Of a stretch of DNA of 64,000 bases, positions 1 to 11,597 are shown one piece after another; within the stretch, counting starts at the first letter, position 1, and each line of letters opens with the position of its first letter. The notes under the pieces are model-generated. The model was given only the letters and a program-made list of their open reading frames with translations. It was not told where the DNA came from and made no database searches. The DNA comes from Gentiana macrophylla. Taxonomy: Eukaryota > Streptophyta > Magnoliopsida > Gentianales > Gentianaceae. The stretch spans positions 55,796,246 through 55,860,245 of the forward strand of contig CM047817.1 of NCBI GenBank assembly GCA_026214975.1. The letters are read 5' to 3'. A program made the position numbers and the translations under genes.

Positions 1-411
1 GTGAATGATAAAGGAGAAAGAAGGCTTAGCTTAACCCGGGAGAGAGGCGCAAACCATGTACATGACTTATCCACGAAAGCTCCACTTGAATACCTAAAGC
101 CATGAGACAAAAACACCAAGAAAACGCATGCACGGGGAACAGCCACCGTGCCAAAAGCAAGCAACAAATATCGAGATATAATAAAAAAAAAACGCAAAGT
201 CATAAACATGATCATATGAAAGCAAAAGGGGAACCGACTCGGGGCGCATGCGATGCAAAGATAATCAAACAAGTAAAACAACATCCATGCATAAAGATAC
301 GAACCAACATTAGACCGAAGAAGAACCACTCAAAATCGGTACCAAAACTCCTAAAGCATCACCCTAGATCACTCCTAGCACCAAAAACTAAAGCAAAAAC
401 AAAGAAACGGT

Positions 412-445
412 GGGTTGCCTCCCCCAAGCGCCTTTGTTTTACGTC
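412..445 (-). other. Conserved motif downstream of Athila pol (copy A)
   Basis: About 120 bases past the pol stop the minus strand carries a block reading GACGTAAAACAAAGGCGC followed by GGGGGAGGCAACCC. From memory, a very similar block follows pol in many Athila and Tat elements. The same block is identical in copy B (10470-10503). A short minus-strand ORF (359-580) runs across it, but I regard this as non-coding sequence. Its function is unknown to me. Confidence 0.4.
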
Positions 446-564
446 GTTGGCTCGACGGAATGACTTATATGGTGCCAACTTTAGAGTTATACCGTTGACA
501 CCAAGATGGAATTGGTGGATAGAAAGAGGTTTGATGGAATTATACGGTTTGAATTTGGTCAAGT

Positions 565-2100
565 TTATAGTCCTTGACAAGACTCACACGAACCAACACA
601 AGGGACGGGATCCTTAAGGAGAATAACCTCGAGTGCCTCATCGAAATGTAGTCTCTCATACTTCTTCAACCGGAGACCATTTGTAACAAATGGCCCCTTA
701 GTTGGGTGAATGATTTCGACGGCACCGGAGGGGTAGACCTTAGAAACTACATAAGGACCCGACCAACGAGATTTGAGTTTGCCTTGAAAAAGGTGAAGGC
801 GAGTGTTATACAGGAGGACTTCATCACCTTCCTTAAACTCTCGAGGCTTAATAGCTCTATCGTGAAGTAACTTAGTCTTTTCCTTATAGTCCCTCGCACT
901 CTCGTAAGCTCTAAGGCGGAACTCATCTAACTCATTTAACTGTGCTAACCGCCTCTCTCCTACTAGACCCTCATCCAAGTTTAGGAACCGGGTAGCCCAA
1001 TATGCCTTATGCTCAACCTCTACGGGTAGGTGACAAGACTTCCCATATACTAACATGTAAGGAGACATACCTATGGGAGTCTTAAAGGCAGTTCTAAGGG
1101 CCCACAACGCATCATCTAACTTATTAGCCCAATCCTTAGGGTGTGAATTCACTGTTTTCTCAAGGATACGCTTAATCCCCCGGTTACTCACTTCCACTTG
1201 GCCACTAGTTTGGGGGTGATAGGCTGTCCCTAACTTATGCTTGACCCCATACTTGGCTAAAAGAGTGTTGAAAGGACGGTTATGGAAGTGACTACCGTTA
1301 TCACTAATGATAGCACGTGGCACCCCAAAACGAGCAAAGATATACTTTTTGATGAACCGGATGACCACATTTCTATCATTAGTGGGGGATGCTATGGCTT
1401 CGACCCATTTTGACACATAATCACACGCAACTAAGATATACTTATTGCTATACGATGACGGATAAGGTCCCATAAAATCCAGCCCCCAAACATCGAACAC
1501 CTCACACTCAAGGATAGGCTTTTGGGGCATCTCGTTTCTTCTAGATATCCGACCTACCCGTTGACAAGCGTCGCAAGCTTTCACATAGGCATAAGAGTCT
1601 CGAAAGATAGTTGGCCAATAGAAGCCACTTTGGAGCACTTTAAGGGCGGTTTTGTCTCCCGCTAGATGACCACCGGCTTCCCGGTCATGGCAAAACGAGA
1701 GGATGTTTCTAATCTCGCTATCATGGACACATCTACGAATTATGCCATCCGAGCACCTTCTAAATAGATAAGGGTCATCCCACAAGTAAAAGCGAATGTC
1801 ACTGTGGAACTTCTTACGTTGGTAATCCTTTAAACTAGGATCTATATAACCGCAAGCAAGATAGTTCACAAAAGGCGCGTACCATGGGTCGCCATACCCA
1901 CCCCGAGGTTCACGAGAATTCCTTTTCATTGGTAGCATCGCATCCACTACCATCAACTGCTCATCTGGGAATGACTCATTAATCTCCTTCTCAAATCTTC
2001 GCACCTCCTCATCTAATGTCATGCGGCTCAAATGATCCGCCACCACATTCTCACACCCCTTCCGATCTTTAATTTGCACGTCGAACTCTTGAAGAAGCAA
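565..2100 (-). pseudogene. Athila-like integrase domain of pol, copy A
   Basis: This 511-codon open stretch starts with the last part of RNase H and then gives a full integrase. The N-terminal HHCC zinc region runs from HDREAGGH to CDACQR. The catalytic DDE core has Asp in GLDFMGP, Asp in SDNGSHF and Glu in GQVEVSNR. A basic C-terminal part contains a GPF/Y-like stretch ([11 protein letters not shown]). The enzyme would insert the element's cDNA into the host chromosome in the nucleus. It is out of frame with RNase H upstream because of an indel near 2110-2140, where copy B reads on. Integrase itself looks intact; the pol polyprotein as read is not. The stop is the TAA ending at 565. Confidence 0.9.
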
Positions 2101-2495
2101 AATCCACCGTAATAAACGGTGTTTTGCTTTTTCTTTGCAAATAGGTATCTCAACGCTGCATGATCGGTATGCACGATCACTTTAGATCCCACTAGATACG
2201 ACCGAAACTTATCGAAAGCAAAGACAACAGCAAGTAATTCCTTTTCGGTCGTGGCATAGTTGGACTGTGCGGGGTTAAGTGTGTGACTAGAATAGTAAAT
2301 GGGCTTGAATATCTTATCAAATTTCTGCCCTAAAACAGCCCCTACAGCAGTGTCACTGGCATCACACATAACCTCAAACTCACGAGACCAATCGGGTGCA
2401 ACTAGAATCGGTGCGGTCACTAATAATTGTTTAAGCATATGAAAGGCATCGACACACTCTTGAGTGAATATAAAGGGAGTGTCTTTTGTGAGCAA
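2028..2495 (-). pseudogene. RT end and RNase H domain of pol, copy A
   Basis: The translation carries the RNase H acidic residues: Asp in VMCDASD, Glu in [10 protein letters not shown] and Asp in [10 protein letters not shown]. RNase H removes the RNA template during reverse transcription in the cytoplasmic particle. The frame is shifted against protease-RT upstream (junction around 2565-2600) and against integrase downstream (around 2110-2140). At both places copy B keeps the frame. The end of this stretch no longer encodes the expected protein after the second indel. At the first junction the copies differ by CCTGAAG in B against CCGAAG in A. Confidence 0.85.
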
Positions 2496-2581
2496 GAGTG
2501 TGAGTGGCCTAGCAATCTTGGAGAAATCCTTGATAAAACGCCGGTAAAAGCCCGCATGACCAAGAAAAAGCCGAAGGGTCT

Positions 2582-4249
2582 TCAGTTAAGTGGGGCGGGC
2601 AATTTTTCAATTGCCACAACCTTGGCTCTATCAACTTCAATCCCCTTACGTGAAATCTTATGGCCTAACACTATGCCCTCTTCTACCATGAAATGACACT
2701 TTTCCCAATTAAGCACAAGATTGGTGTCTTCACACCTTTGCAAAAGTTTATCAAGATTACTCAAACAATCATCAAAAGAGTCTCCAAATACACTAAAGTC
2801 ATCCATAAAGACTTCCAAGAATTTCTCAATCATGTCCGCAAAGATAGCCGTCATGCATCTTTGGAATGTCGCGGGTGCATTACACAACCCGAAAGGCATC
2901 CGTCTAAATGCAAAGGTACCATAGGGACATGTAAAAGTAGTTTTCTCTTGGTCCTTAGGATCAATGCAAATTTGGTAGTAGCCACTAAAACCATCGAGAA
3001 AACAATAAAAGTCATGACCACTCAACCTCTCTAACATTTGATCAATAAAAGGCAAGGGGAAGTGATCTTTCCTAGTGGCATCATTCATTTTTCGATAATC
3101 AATGCAAACACGATAGCCAGTGACTAAGCGAGTAGGGATCATTTCATTGTTTTCATTGGGTTGAACAGTCATACCTCCCTTTTTAGGCACCACTTGGGTA
3201 GGGCTTACCCACTCGCTATCCGATATGGCGTAGATGATTCCATGCTCCAGCATTTTCACCACGTCCTTACGCACCACCTCTTGAAGGTGTGGATTGAGCC
3301 TTCTTTGACATTGCCTCACCGGCTTCACATCCTCCTCCAATATGATCTTGTGCTTGCAAATCTCGGGGCTAATACCCCGGATATCCACCATCTTCCAACC
3401 AAAGGCTTTCTTATGACGCCTTAGCACTTTCATGAGCTTTTCTTCCTGTAAAGATGTTAGTGCCGCAGAAATAATCAAAGGCAATAAATTATCGGACTCA
3501 AGAAAAGCATACTTAAGGTGCTCCGGGAGTGGCTTTAGTTCCAAATCCTTTGGTGGCTCCTCGATAGAAGGCTTCATCTTCTCACTGTTGAGGCCAAGCT
3601 CTAGATATTTATGCCATGACGCCTCAAGAAAGGGTGTTGCCTCCAACTCACAAGCCGCTTCTCTTAATTCTTCGTTGTCATCATGAATTGTGCTAGATTT
3701 CATTAAGCACTCCTCCATCGGCTCTTGATAACCCTGCGTGTTAGCAACCTCGGAAACACAAGAATATATAGATTCAACTTCATCACATTCCGCAATATCA
3801 TCATGAGGGTACTTAATGGCATCAAAAACATTCATAGTCACACTCTCATCTCCTACTCTCATAGTAATATCGCCTTTGTTGACATCTACATTGGCACTTC
3901 CGGTAGCAAGGAAAGGTCTCCCTAGCAAAAGTGAGTTTCTAGGGTCCTCCGCAACATCTAGCACAAGAAAATCAGCCGGGAACACAAACTTATCGACTTG
4001 AACCAACACATCCTCCAATATCCCCATAGGTCTCCTAAGAGTCCGGTCGGCCATTTGTAAAGTCATATTGGTCTCGGTCAACCTACCTAGGCCCAACCTC
4101 TCCTAGATACTCCTAGGCATGAGATTCACACTAGCACCTAGGTCACATAAAGCTTTCGGGAATCTAATAGAGCCAATGGTGCAAGGGATAGAAAAACATC
4201 CGGGGTCTTTCTTTTTAGGCGGAAGCTTGTTTTGAAAGACCGCGGAACA
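2582..4249 (-). pseudogene. Protease and reverse transcriptase domains of pol, copy A
   Basis: This stretch follows gag in the same frame after an in-frame TAA at 4250-4252. The protease region has the active-site string CDLGAS and, further on, LLLGRPFLATG. Inside it a second stop (TAG, near 4105) stands where copy B has Tyr. The RT has the usual gypsy blocks: [46 protein letters not shown] and the catalytic [11 protein letters not shown] copies the element RNA into DNA from the tRNA-Asp primer. The frame is lost at about 2582. Domain content is complete, so this was an autonomous element that has decayed or has been misread at a few sites. Confidence 0.9.
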
Positions 4250-6892
4250 TTATTCATTTAGGCACACCACCTCATCCATCTTGGCCTTATTGGACAATAT
4301 CCCTTTCAAAAACTTAACATACGAAGGCATGTTAGCTATAGCTTCAACCAAAGGGATATTTATCTCAACCTTGAGCAAGATGTCAAGGAACTTGTTTTGA
4401 CTCTTGGTTAAAACATCTTTCTTAGGACCTCTAGGGGGAAAAGGTAAATTGCTCAAATCAAAAGGTGTAGAAGAAGTATTCATACCATTGCTACTTGTAC
4501 CTTTCCTTTGTGGATTGGAATTGGTTGTGTCCCCTTTTCTAGTCGCTTTTGGTGCCTCCTCAACTTGCTTGTGAGCTTCGCTAGCATGCTCTCCAACAGC
4601 TTGATCTTCACTATCATTTTCTACCAAATCATCCACTTTGCTTTTACCATGATCTTCAACGCTTTTCCTCACCCCAATGTCATTACCAACCACCTTTCCG
4701 CTTCTTGTAGAGATAGCATTCACCCCCTTGGGATTTCTCACGGTGTTACTCGGCAAGCCTCCAACCGGTGCGGTATTTGCATTTTCGGTCAATTGACCCA
4801 CTTGAGTTTCAAGATTCCGTATTGCCGATTGGAATGTGGCTGTGGTGTTATTGGCATTTGTCTTGATATCTCTCAATTCCCGACCTTGATCTTGGAGCAT
4901 TCTTCCATGCTCTTGAAACGTCTTGTTAATTTGCTCCAAGAGAATATCGGTAGAACTCTTTTGTGGAATAGGAGCCATTGGTGGTGGTTGAGAATAGCTT
5001 CCTTGAGAGTAGTTTTGATGGGCATTCGGATGTTGGTAAGTTCCGGATTGTTGTTGTCGTGGAGTTTGAGTGCCTTGATAAGAAGAACTTTGTTGAGGCC
5101 TAGAGGATTGCCCTTGATTCGGACCACGACCCCAAGTCAAATTAGGATTCTCTCTCCAATTTTGTTGAGCTCCTTGAAAATCATAGTTTTGGACACGCCC
5201 TTGCCCCACATAGTTAGCATCATAGGGTTGTGTGTCCAACATCAAACTCATATCCATAGGTTCAATCACCGGATTGCCATAGGTAGTGAGAGGGTTAAAA
5301 TCCATTTTCCCCGCATTCAATTGCCCTAAAGCGTAGGCATTCATCAAAGATTGTTGCATTGAATTCGCATTAGCCACTAAGGTCCCGGCTTGAGGTGCTA
5401 CTTGAGCTTTCATTGGCACAGTTGTTGGTGGTGTATTTGGAGATGTGCAATTCATAGCCGAATGTTCACCACCACAAAGTTGACATAACCGGGCCTTCTT
5501 GTTCTCTAAAGCCAAATCATCAACCTTTTGTTCCATAGCTAACACCTTGTTATGCCACTCGGAGTTTCTTTCGGGCTCATCTACCAAGGCGGTCACAAGT
5601 GGCTTTTTATGCTTCAATTGCTTTCTTCCCGAACTCCATTGCCTATTGTTCTCACAAATCCTCTCAATGGTGGCCAAAGCCACATCCGGTGCTACATCCA
5701 TGATGGATCCTCCACATGCTCCATTCAATTGTTGCATTGAACTACCATCCAAATTCCTATAGAATAGATGCACTTGGTCCCATGCTTCGAATCCATGTTG
5801 AGGGCATTTCCGTAACATAGTCTTGAACCGATCCCATGCCTCAAACAAATCTTCACCCAATAGTTGCTCAAAATTAGAAATGTCGGACTTCAAGTCAAGA
5901 GCCTTCGATGGTGGAAAGTACTTGAGCAAGAAAGTGCTTGCAACTTGTTCCCATGTGTGGAGGGAGTCATGAGCCAAAGATGAATACCACTCCCTCGCCT
6001 TTCCTTTTAGAGCAAAAGGGAACAAAAGTAGCCGAACCGCTTCCTCACCAACCCCATTTATCTTCACTGTTTTGCACACCTCAAGAAAGTTGTTAATGAA
6101 AGTGTTCGGATCATCCGTCGCTTTTCCTTCTAATTGAGCATTATCTCCAAGTAAATGCCAAACATGTTGCCTTATTTCCAAGTTATTAGCCGCAACGGCC
6201 GGTACTCGAATAGGACTATGACCCGTGGTAGCCATCGGTGTCACATAATCTCTACAAAGCCTCACCGGTCGATTTCCCGCTTGGTTTACTTGAGCTTGAG
6301 GTGCATATGGTTGCGGGTTCACTATGGGGTTTGGTTGAGGATTAGCTTGAGGGATAAATTGTTGAGCATAAGGATTTGACATTTGAGGGAATTGGTTCAT
6401 CATAGGGTTCATCATGGGATTCATCATAGGATTGAATTGTGCCATTTGCATCATCATTTGTTGATATTGTTGAAGGAATTGGGGGTCCATTTGTGGAGGT
6501 TGTTGTGTTTGAGGGATTTGTGGAGTTTGGAGAGGGATATTGGTCCTTTGTTGAAAGTGATTTGTCAATGAGGGACTACGCACAATATTCTCTTCTCTAG
6601 GTAGAGGTTCTATCCTTGGGGATAGTGAATTGGATGGTTGACCTTGATATTGAGTAGTGTCCCTTTCCTCAAACGGATTCACACTTCTTTCTCGTTCCAT
6701 ACCTCGGTCAAACTCAAGATCTTCATTCCCCGTAGCCATACTAGAAGTCTCGGAACTAAAACTCTCACTTTCCAACTCTTGAGTAACTTCTTTAACTTGA
6801 ACCGCCTTGTTTCGCAAGGCGTTTCGGTGTCTAGCCAAAGCTTCAATCTCGGGAATATATGGAAGTAATGGTTCCTTTGAGCTTCGGGTCAT
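4250..6892 (-). pseudogene. Athila-like Gag, copy A (stop before protease)
   Basis: An 880-codon open frame begins 89 bases from the PBS. Residues about 130-220 are Met, Gln, Asn and Pro rich, with short NPMM repeats. Residues about 257-381 form the retrotransposon gag core (FPFALKGKAREWYSSL and FLLKYFPPSK). Residues about 465-478 are a zinc knuckle of form CX2CX3HX4C (CQLCGGEHSAMNC). Residues about 645-700 look coiled coil, followed by ISTRSGK. Gag would form the virus-like particle and bind element RNA. The frame stops where copy B has GAA instead of TAA; beyond it the protease follows in the same frame. This suggests a gag-pol polyprotein broken by one nonsense change. The start is the first ATG after the PBS leader. 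Confidence 0.88.
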
Positions 6893-6980
6893 ACATTACA
6901 AGGAACAAACAACACAAAAATAGTAAAATAAAAACAACCTAAGCCTAAATCTTCAAAAGACTTAAAAGATATCGATTAAT

Positions 6981-6998
6981 TCCCCGGCAACGGCGCCA
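6981..6998 (-). other. Primer binding site of element A (tRNA-Asp type)
   Basis: On the minus strand this reads TGGCGCCGTTGCCGGGGA, which matches the 3' end of plant tRNA-Asp as used by Athila and Tat elements. It lies seven bases inside the end of the LTR at 7006. It fixes both the orientation and the inner border of A's 5' LTR. Confidence 0.9.
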
Positions 6999-7005
6999 GA
7001 AAACT

Positions 7006-8541
7006 TGATGACCAAAATAGTAACGACCAACCTTAACCGGCAGAGTACCGGGTCGGAAGCACTATAGAGGTGAGCAAGGTCGTATCCCATGAGGAATCAA
7101 TCGAGTATCAAAGCCGTTTTCGAATTTAGTTTAGGTCAACCAAGATATTTCAAGTTTAATTACACTAAAACAAAATATAAACTAAAGAGACTAAAGAGAG
7201 AAAGAGACATAGCCAAACCATGATCCAATTGATTACTTTCACCCCTCCAATCGATTAGCTTGGGAATGGGATTAACCAACCTACCAACCTCTACTTATAT
7301 CGACTCATTCATGGGTGCAAACTCCTAAGCTAGTGTACGACGCCATACAACAATCGAACACCCTTTGCCCGGTTCAACAGTCCGCCTTTAAGAATTTAAT
7401 TGACCGAAACAAGATTAACGCGCTAGAGTTGCCCGATTTCACAACCGATTGAAACCTCACTCCCTAATCAATCTAAACAACTCAGTTGATTATAAAGAAT
7501 GATCTTAAAACCCCTTTTCCCACACCCCTTCGCAACATACATTTATAAAAGTGGTGTGTTTGTTCATGAACTAGGTGTACAAGCTAATTCAAGCATTAAG
7601 AACAAGTTTTAAGACATGAATTCATTGATATAACAACAATTAAGCACTACCCATTCCCAATTTCATCAATTAGAGGGTGATTTCTTCAATCTTCACATGA
7701 TTTGGCTATGAAAAGTTTAGCTACTCATCATTAAACAAGAAATAACAAGCAAAGATGAAATTAAAGCCATAAACAAGAAAGAAACCGAAATTGGTTACCA
7801 AAATCGCAGCAAAATATGGATTACATCAAGTATCTTCAACACCCATGTCCAAAGATGGAGAAGAGAAGCCAAAATGCAAAAATCCAACAAAGAGAGCTTG
7901 AATCTAAGCTAAATTGTGTTTAATCTAAGAGAAAAGAGTGAAAGAAGAGCTAATCTAAGGGAGAGAGGGGGGAAATTTCGACCTAAAAGGGTAGAGGAGT
8001 GTCTAAGAGAGTGTGTGTGGAATTGGGTGAGAAAAAAACTGTTTTTCTTTCTAAAAAAAACGCAGGTATCCATTTTGCAGTAATCTCGGTAAGTACCCAG
8101 ATTAGTCTGGTAACTACCGAGATTTCTGTACATTCTGCCCAACATATGGTGAGTTCTGGTGACCACCAAGATGACTTCGGTAAGTACCAGGAATGCAGAG
8201 TTGTGAATTTAAGCTTTTTCTTCAACTTTTCCATCCCCGAGCTTCGGTTTCATCTTTCTAAGCCTCATGCCTCAACTTCCGGGTATACGAGTCACCTATT
8301 TCCTGCATTTCACATACCAAACAACATACCGAGCGTAATTCCGCAAGAAACATATGGCTCGTAAAGGGCCAAAACATCGTGAAAATGTGAGATTTTCCAT
8401 CTATTTGATGGTTTACCTCATGGTGGACGTGTAATGCGATTTTTGCCCTAAATAAGATCTAAAACATTCCGGAATGAACCAAAAGTGCTGTAAAAGGGAA
8501 TTGAAACATGCACCTGAGCATAGTAAAGTTGACTCTAATCA
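7006..8541 (-). repeat. Athila LTR shared by copies A and B
   Basis: The 1536-bp repeat has TGAT/ATCA inverted ends. On the minus strand it begins TGATTAGAGTC just after a polypurine tract (8542-8556) and ends GGTCATCA just before the PBS. It therefore serves at once as 3' LTR of B and 5' LTR of A. Near its minus-strand 3' end is the CATGGGATACGACC block that resembles the conserved 'TGTGGGATCGACC' U5 motif of other gypsy LTRs in this window. A TATAAAT on the minus strand near 7551 is a weak promoter candidate. No second copy lies in the window, so LTR divergence cannot be used for dating here. Confidence 0.88.
8083..8123. repeat. Imperfect hairpin inside the Athila LTR
   Basis: Arms ATCTCGGTAAGTACCCAG and CTGGTAACTACCGAGAT pair with a 6-base spacer. 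A third relative of the arm (CTTCGGTAAGTACCAG) lies about 50 bases further on, near 8175. It may be a structural or regulatory element of the LTR transcript; no function is shown. Confidence 0.5.
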
Positions 8542-8556
8542 ACCACCCCCCACTTA
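8542..8556 (-). other. Polypurine tract of element B
   Basis: The minus strand reads TAAGTGGGGGGTGGT directly before the LTR start TGATTAG. A G-rich tract at this place primes plus-strand DNA synthesis. The preceding CTCGAGGGCGAGCAAA is also typical of the 3' end of Tat and Athila elements. Confidence 0.75.
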
Positions 8557-10014
8557 GCGTTTGCTCGCCCTCGAGTAAAATGAGCGTTTTAAAAGAAACC
8601 AAAGAGTCAACGTTACACGCGTAGGTCAAGCCAATCACATATCAAAGATAACCGACAAATAAATGAGTAAATGCATGCAACTTAACCATACCTTACCAAG
8701 CAAATGGGATGTGTGTGTGTGTGAATAGCTTCTCCTACATTTACCATGGTATACCGGTTTGGATTATGGATGCTAGGTCAATACGTCTACACCAAGGGCT
8801 CATACTTCATAAGCATCTCCACTAATCGGGGACAACCGAGGCTAAGTAAGGTCAAGTAGGACTTGCACGGTTGTAACGTTAGGCTAGGGGGACAGGGCTA
8901 ACCAGAGGGAATTTCGAGGAATAAACAACAAAGAGATAAAAATGAGCAAGCTTAATCCCGGGGTGTAACAATACAAAACGTAGCTAGCTCTACCCTTCTC
9001 TAGCTCAAAATGAAACTAGAAACATGATCCAAGCAATAAAATGCCATATCGCACTATGTCTCAAGTGTAACGAGGCAAAAGCATACAAGAATCATGTTTC
9101 TATATTAAGGATTCATCCCAAACACCAACATCATATAACAAATCAACAACACAAGTCTTAAAACGCTTGGCTTTCTTTGACTCAACCTTTATTACACTTT
9201 TATTGACTTTATTTGCAAGCTTTCTTTGATTGATTTCATTTTCTTTTGACTTTTCTCTTTTCTTTTCTTTTTTTTCTTTTATTAATTTTTTTTTTGAAAG
9301 ATACTTTTTGAATTTAGAAAGCTGCATTATACAATTTAGATAGGTTTGAGTCCAAGTCCATCACATATGCACAATATAAAAATGAGCTCATACCCTCCAA
9401 ATCGTGAAATAGCTCGTAAAAACCAACTCCTCTATACATACGTGCTCGAAATGAAAAGATTAAGCTTGACTCGTAGGGTGTCCAAGGGAACGTAGACCAC
9501 AAATAAGGCTTGGGGTCGGGAAATTACGGGCTAAATACGAATGGCTAAGTGTCGGATGGGGGTCTAACCATCCTACGAAGGCTTAGAGGGGTTACTGTGG
9601 ATTATGTCACGGGATGGCTATTTGGCTCTAGTTAGGATCAAAGAAATGCCATAACTGTCGTCCCAAACTCTACCAAGGTCGGCCTTTCTATTTCGTCTCG
9701 AAGTTAATGGTATGAGTTCTAGGTAGCCGAATTGTGCCTAAGTCTACCATAATCGGTCACTAATTACCGCGGTTCATGAAATCGAAGCTATACGTGCGTG
9801 AAAATCCCATTTCCAAGATAAGGTAGTAAGTCAAGTAGCATGTATTCAGACATTCACTAAACCATTTATCCTATCAATGTGAAGGCTCAACATACGAATG
9901 CAACATCAATACCATGGAAAATTTTAAAAATTGCTCAAATTTTGCTAAAAAGTGACCAAACGAGAAGCATACAACACAATGGCCGAGAAAAAATGAAGCA
10001 CATATCAAAGCTAT

Positions 10015-10033
10015 GCCTACCACCCCCACTTTA
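10015..10033 (-). other. Second polypurine-tract-like site inside element B
   Basis: The minus strand reads AAAGTGGGGGTGG, with TCGAGGACAAAG about 20 bases upstream. This parallels the true PPT at 8542-8556 and its upstream TCGAGGGCGAGCAAA. It lies about 1.48 kb from the LTR. It could be a duplicated 3' end or an internal (central) PPT. Confidence 0.45.
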
Positions 10034-10469
10034 AATGCAACACTTTGTCCTCGATTGTGTGAATGATAAAGGAGAAAGAAGGCTTAGCTTAACCGGAGAG
10101 AGCGCGCAAACCATGTACATGACTTATCCACGAAAGCTCCACTCGAATACCTAAAGCCATGAGACAAAAACACCAAGAAAACGCATGCACGGGGAACAGC
10201 CACCGTGCCAAAAGCAAGCAACAAATATCGAGATATAATCAAAAAAAAAACGCAAAGTCATAAACATGATCATATGAAAGCAAAAGGGGAACCGACTCGG
10301 GGCGCATGCGATGCAAAGATAATCAAACAAGTAAAACAACATCCATGCATAAAGATACGAACCAACATTAGACCGAAGAAGAACCACTCAAAATCGGTAC
10401 CAAAACTCCTAAAGCATCACCCTAGATCACTCCTAGCACCAAAAACTAAAGCAAAAACAAAGAAACGGT

Positions 10470-10503
10470 GGGTTGCCTCCCCCAAGCGCCTTTGTTTTAC
10501 GTC
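10470..10503 (-). other. Conserved motif downstream of Athila pol (copy B)
   Basis: This is the same block as at 412-445 in copy A, including GGGGGAGGCAACCC, about 120 bases past the integrase stop. Confidence 0.4.
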
Positions 10504-10622
10504 GTTGGCTCGACGGAATGACTTATATGGTGCCAACTTTAGAGTTATACCATTGACACCAAGATGGAATTGGTGGATAGAAAGAGGTTTGATGGAATTA
10601 TACGGTTTGAATTTGGTCAAGT

Positions 10623-11592
10623 TTATAGTCCTTGACAAGACTCACACGAACCAACACAAGGGATGGGATCCTTAAGGAGAATAACCTCGAGTGCCTCATC
10701 GAAATGTAGTCTCTCATACTTCTTCAACCGGAGACCATTTGTAACAAATGGCCCCTTAGTTGGGTGAATGATTTCGACGGCACCGGAGGGGTAGACCTTA
10801 GAAACTACATAAGGACCCGACCAACGAGATTTGAGTTTCCCTTGAAAAAGGTGAAGGCGAGTGTTATACAGGAGGACTTCATCACCTTCCTTAAACTCTC
10901 GAGGCTTAATAGCTCTATCGTTAAGTAACTTAGTCTTTTCCTTATAGTCCCTCGCACTCTCGTAAGCTCTAAGGCGGAACTCATCTAACTCATTTAACTG
11001 TGCTAACCGCCTCTCTCCTACTAGACCCTCCTCCAAGTTTAGGAACCGGGTAGCCCAATATGCCTTATGCTCAAGCTCTACGGGTAGGTGACAAGACTTC
11101 CCATATACTAACATGTAAGGAGACATACCTATGGGATTCTTAAAGGCAGTTCTAAGGGCCCACAACGCATCATCTAACTTATTAGCCCAATCCTTAGGGT
11201 GTGAATTCACTGTTTTCTCAAGGATACGCTTAATCCCCCGGTTACTCACTTCCACTTGGCCACTAGTTTGGGGGTGATAGGCTGTCCCTAACTTATGCTT
11301 GACCCCATACTTGGCTAAAAGAGTGTTGAAAGGACGGTTATGGAAGTGACTACCGTTATCACTAATGATACACGTGGCACCCCAAAACGAGCAAAGATAT
11401 ACTTTTTGATGAACCGGATGACCACATTTCTATCATTAGAGGGGGATGCTATGGCTTCGACCCATTTTGACACATAATCACACGCAACTAAGATATACTT
11501 ATTGCTATACGATGACGGATAAGGTCCCATAAAATCCAGCCCCCAAACATCGAACACCTCACACTCAAGGATAGGCTTTTGGGGCATCTCGT
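10623..11592 (-). pseudogene. Integrase core and C-terminus, copy B (frameshifted)
   Basis: Two open stretches make up this domain. 11315-11587 holds the first catalytic Asp (GLDFMGP). 10623-11255 holds the Glu (before VSNRGIKRI) and the C-terminal GPF/Y-like part. Between them a one-base loss at about 11370 (TGATACACG against TGATAGCACG in A) breaks the frame just before the second Asp. Upstream, an indel at about 11627 also separates it from the RNase H and zinc-finger part. Otherwise the protein matches copy A almost residue for residue. Confidence 0.87.
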
Positions 11593-11597
11593 TTCTT

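Larger units (their letters stand above)
1..8541 (-). mobile_element. Athila-like Ty3/gypsy retrotransposon A (3' LTR outside window)
   Basis: Read on the minus strand the order is 5' LTR (7006-8541), PBS (6981-6998), gag (4250-6892), protease-RT, RNase H, integrase (ending at 565) and a 3' untranslated part running off the left edge. RT before integrase is the Ty3/gypsy order. The 18-base PBS beginning TGGCGCCGTTGCC is the tRNA-Asp type usual in Athila and Tat elements. The gag zinc knuckle, the DLGAS protease and the MDDFSV RT motif also fit Athila. The internal part is nearly the same as copy B to the right, which shares the LTR. Position 1 aligns with 10058 in B, so the missing 3' LTR should lie roughly 1.5-3 kb left of the window. 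The coding region has two nonsense codons and at least two frameshifts relative to B. Confidence 0.93.
8557..10622 (-). other. Non-coding 3' region of element B
   Basis: Between the integrase stop (10623) and the PPT lie about 2 kb without a credible ORF on either strand. The first part (10058-10622) is nearly identical to 1-564 of A and holds the post-pol motif. The rest is unique in the window because A's equivalent lies off the left edge. A T-rich and C-rich tract at 9240-9300 is low-complexity. Some Athila elements carry an env-like ORF here; I see no trace of one. Confidence 0.7.

Noticed and set aside
359..580. Minus-strand 73-codon ORF identical in A and B
   Set aside because: It covers the conserved post-pol motif. 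Identity reflects recent copying, and there is no domain or separate start context.
102..617. Plus-strand ORF of 171 codons, repeated at 10205-10675
   Set aside because: It lies antisense to the 3' part of the Athila pol unit, is Lys-rich and low-complexity, and is repeated only because A and B are copies.
4508..5329. Plus-strand ORF of 273 codons
   Set aside because: It is the antisense shadow of Athila gag, whose coding content is certain.
7909..8364. ORFs on both strands inside the Athila LTR
   Set aside because: They fall within LTR sequence and resemble no protein known to me.
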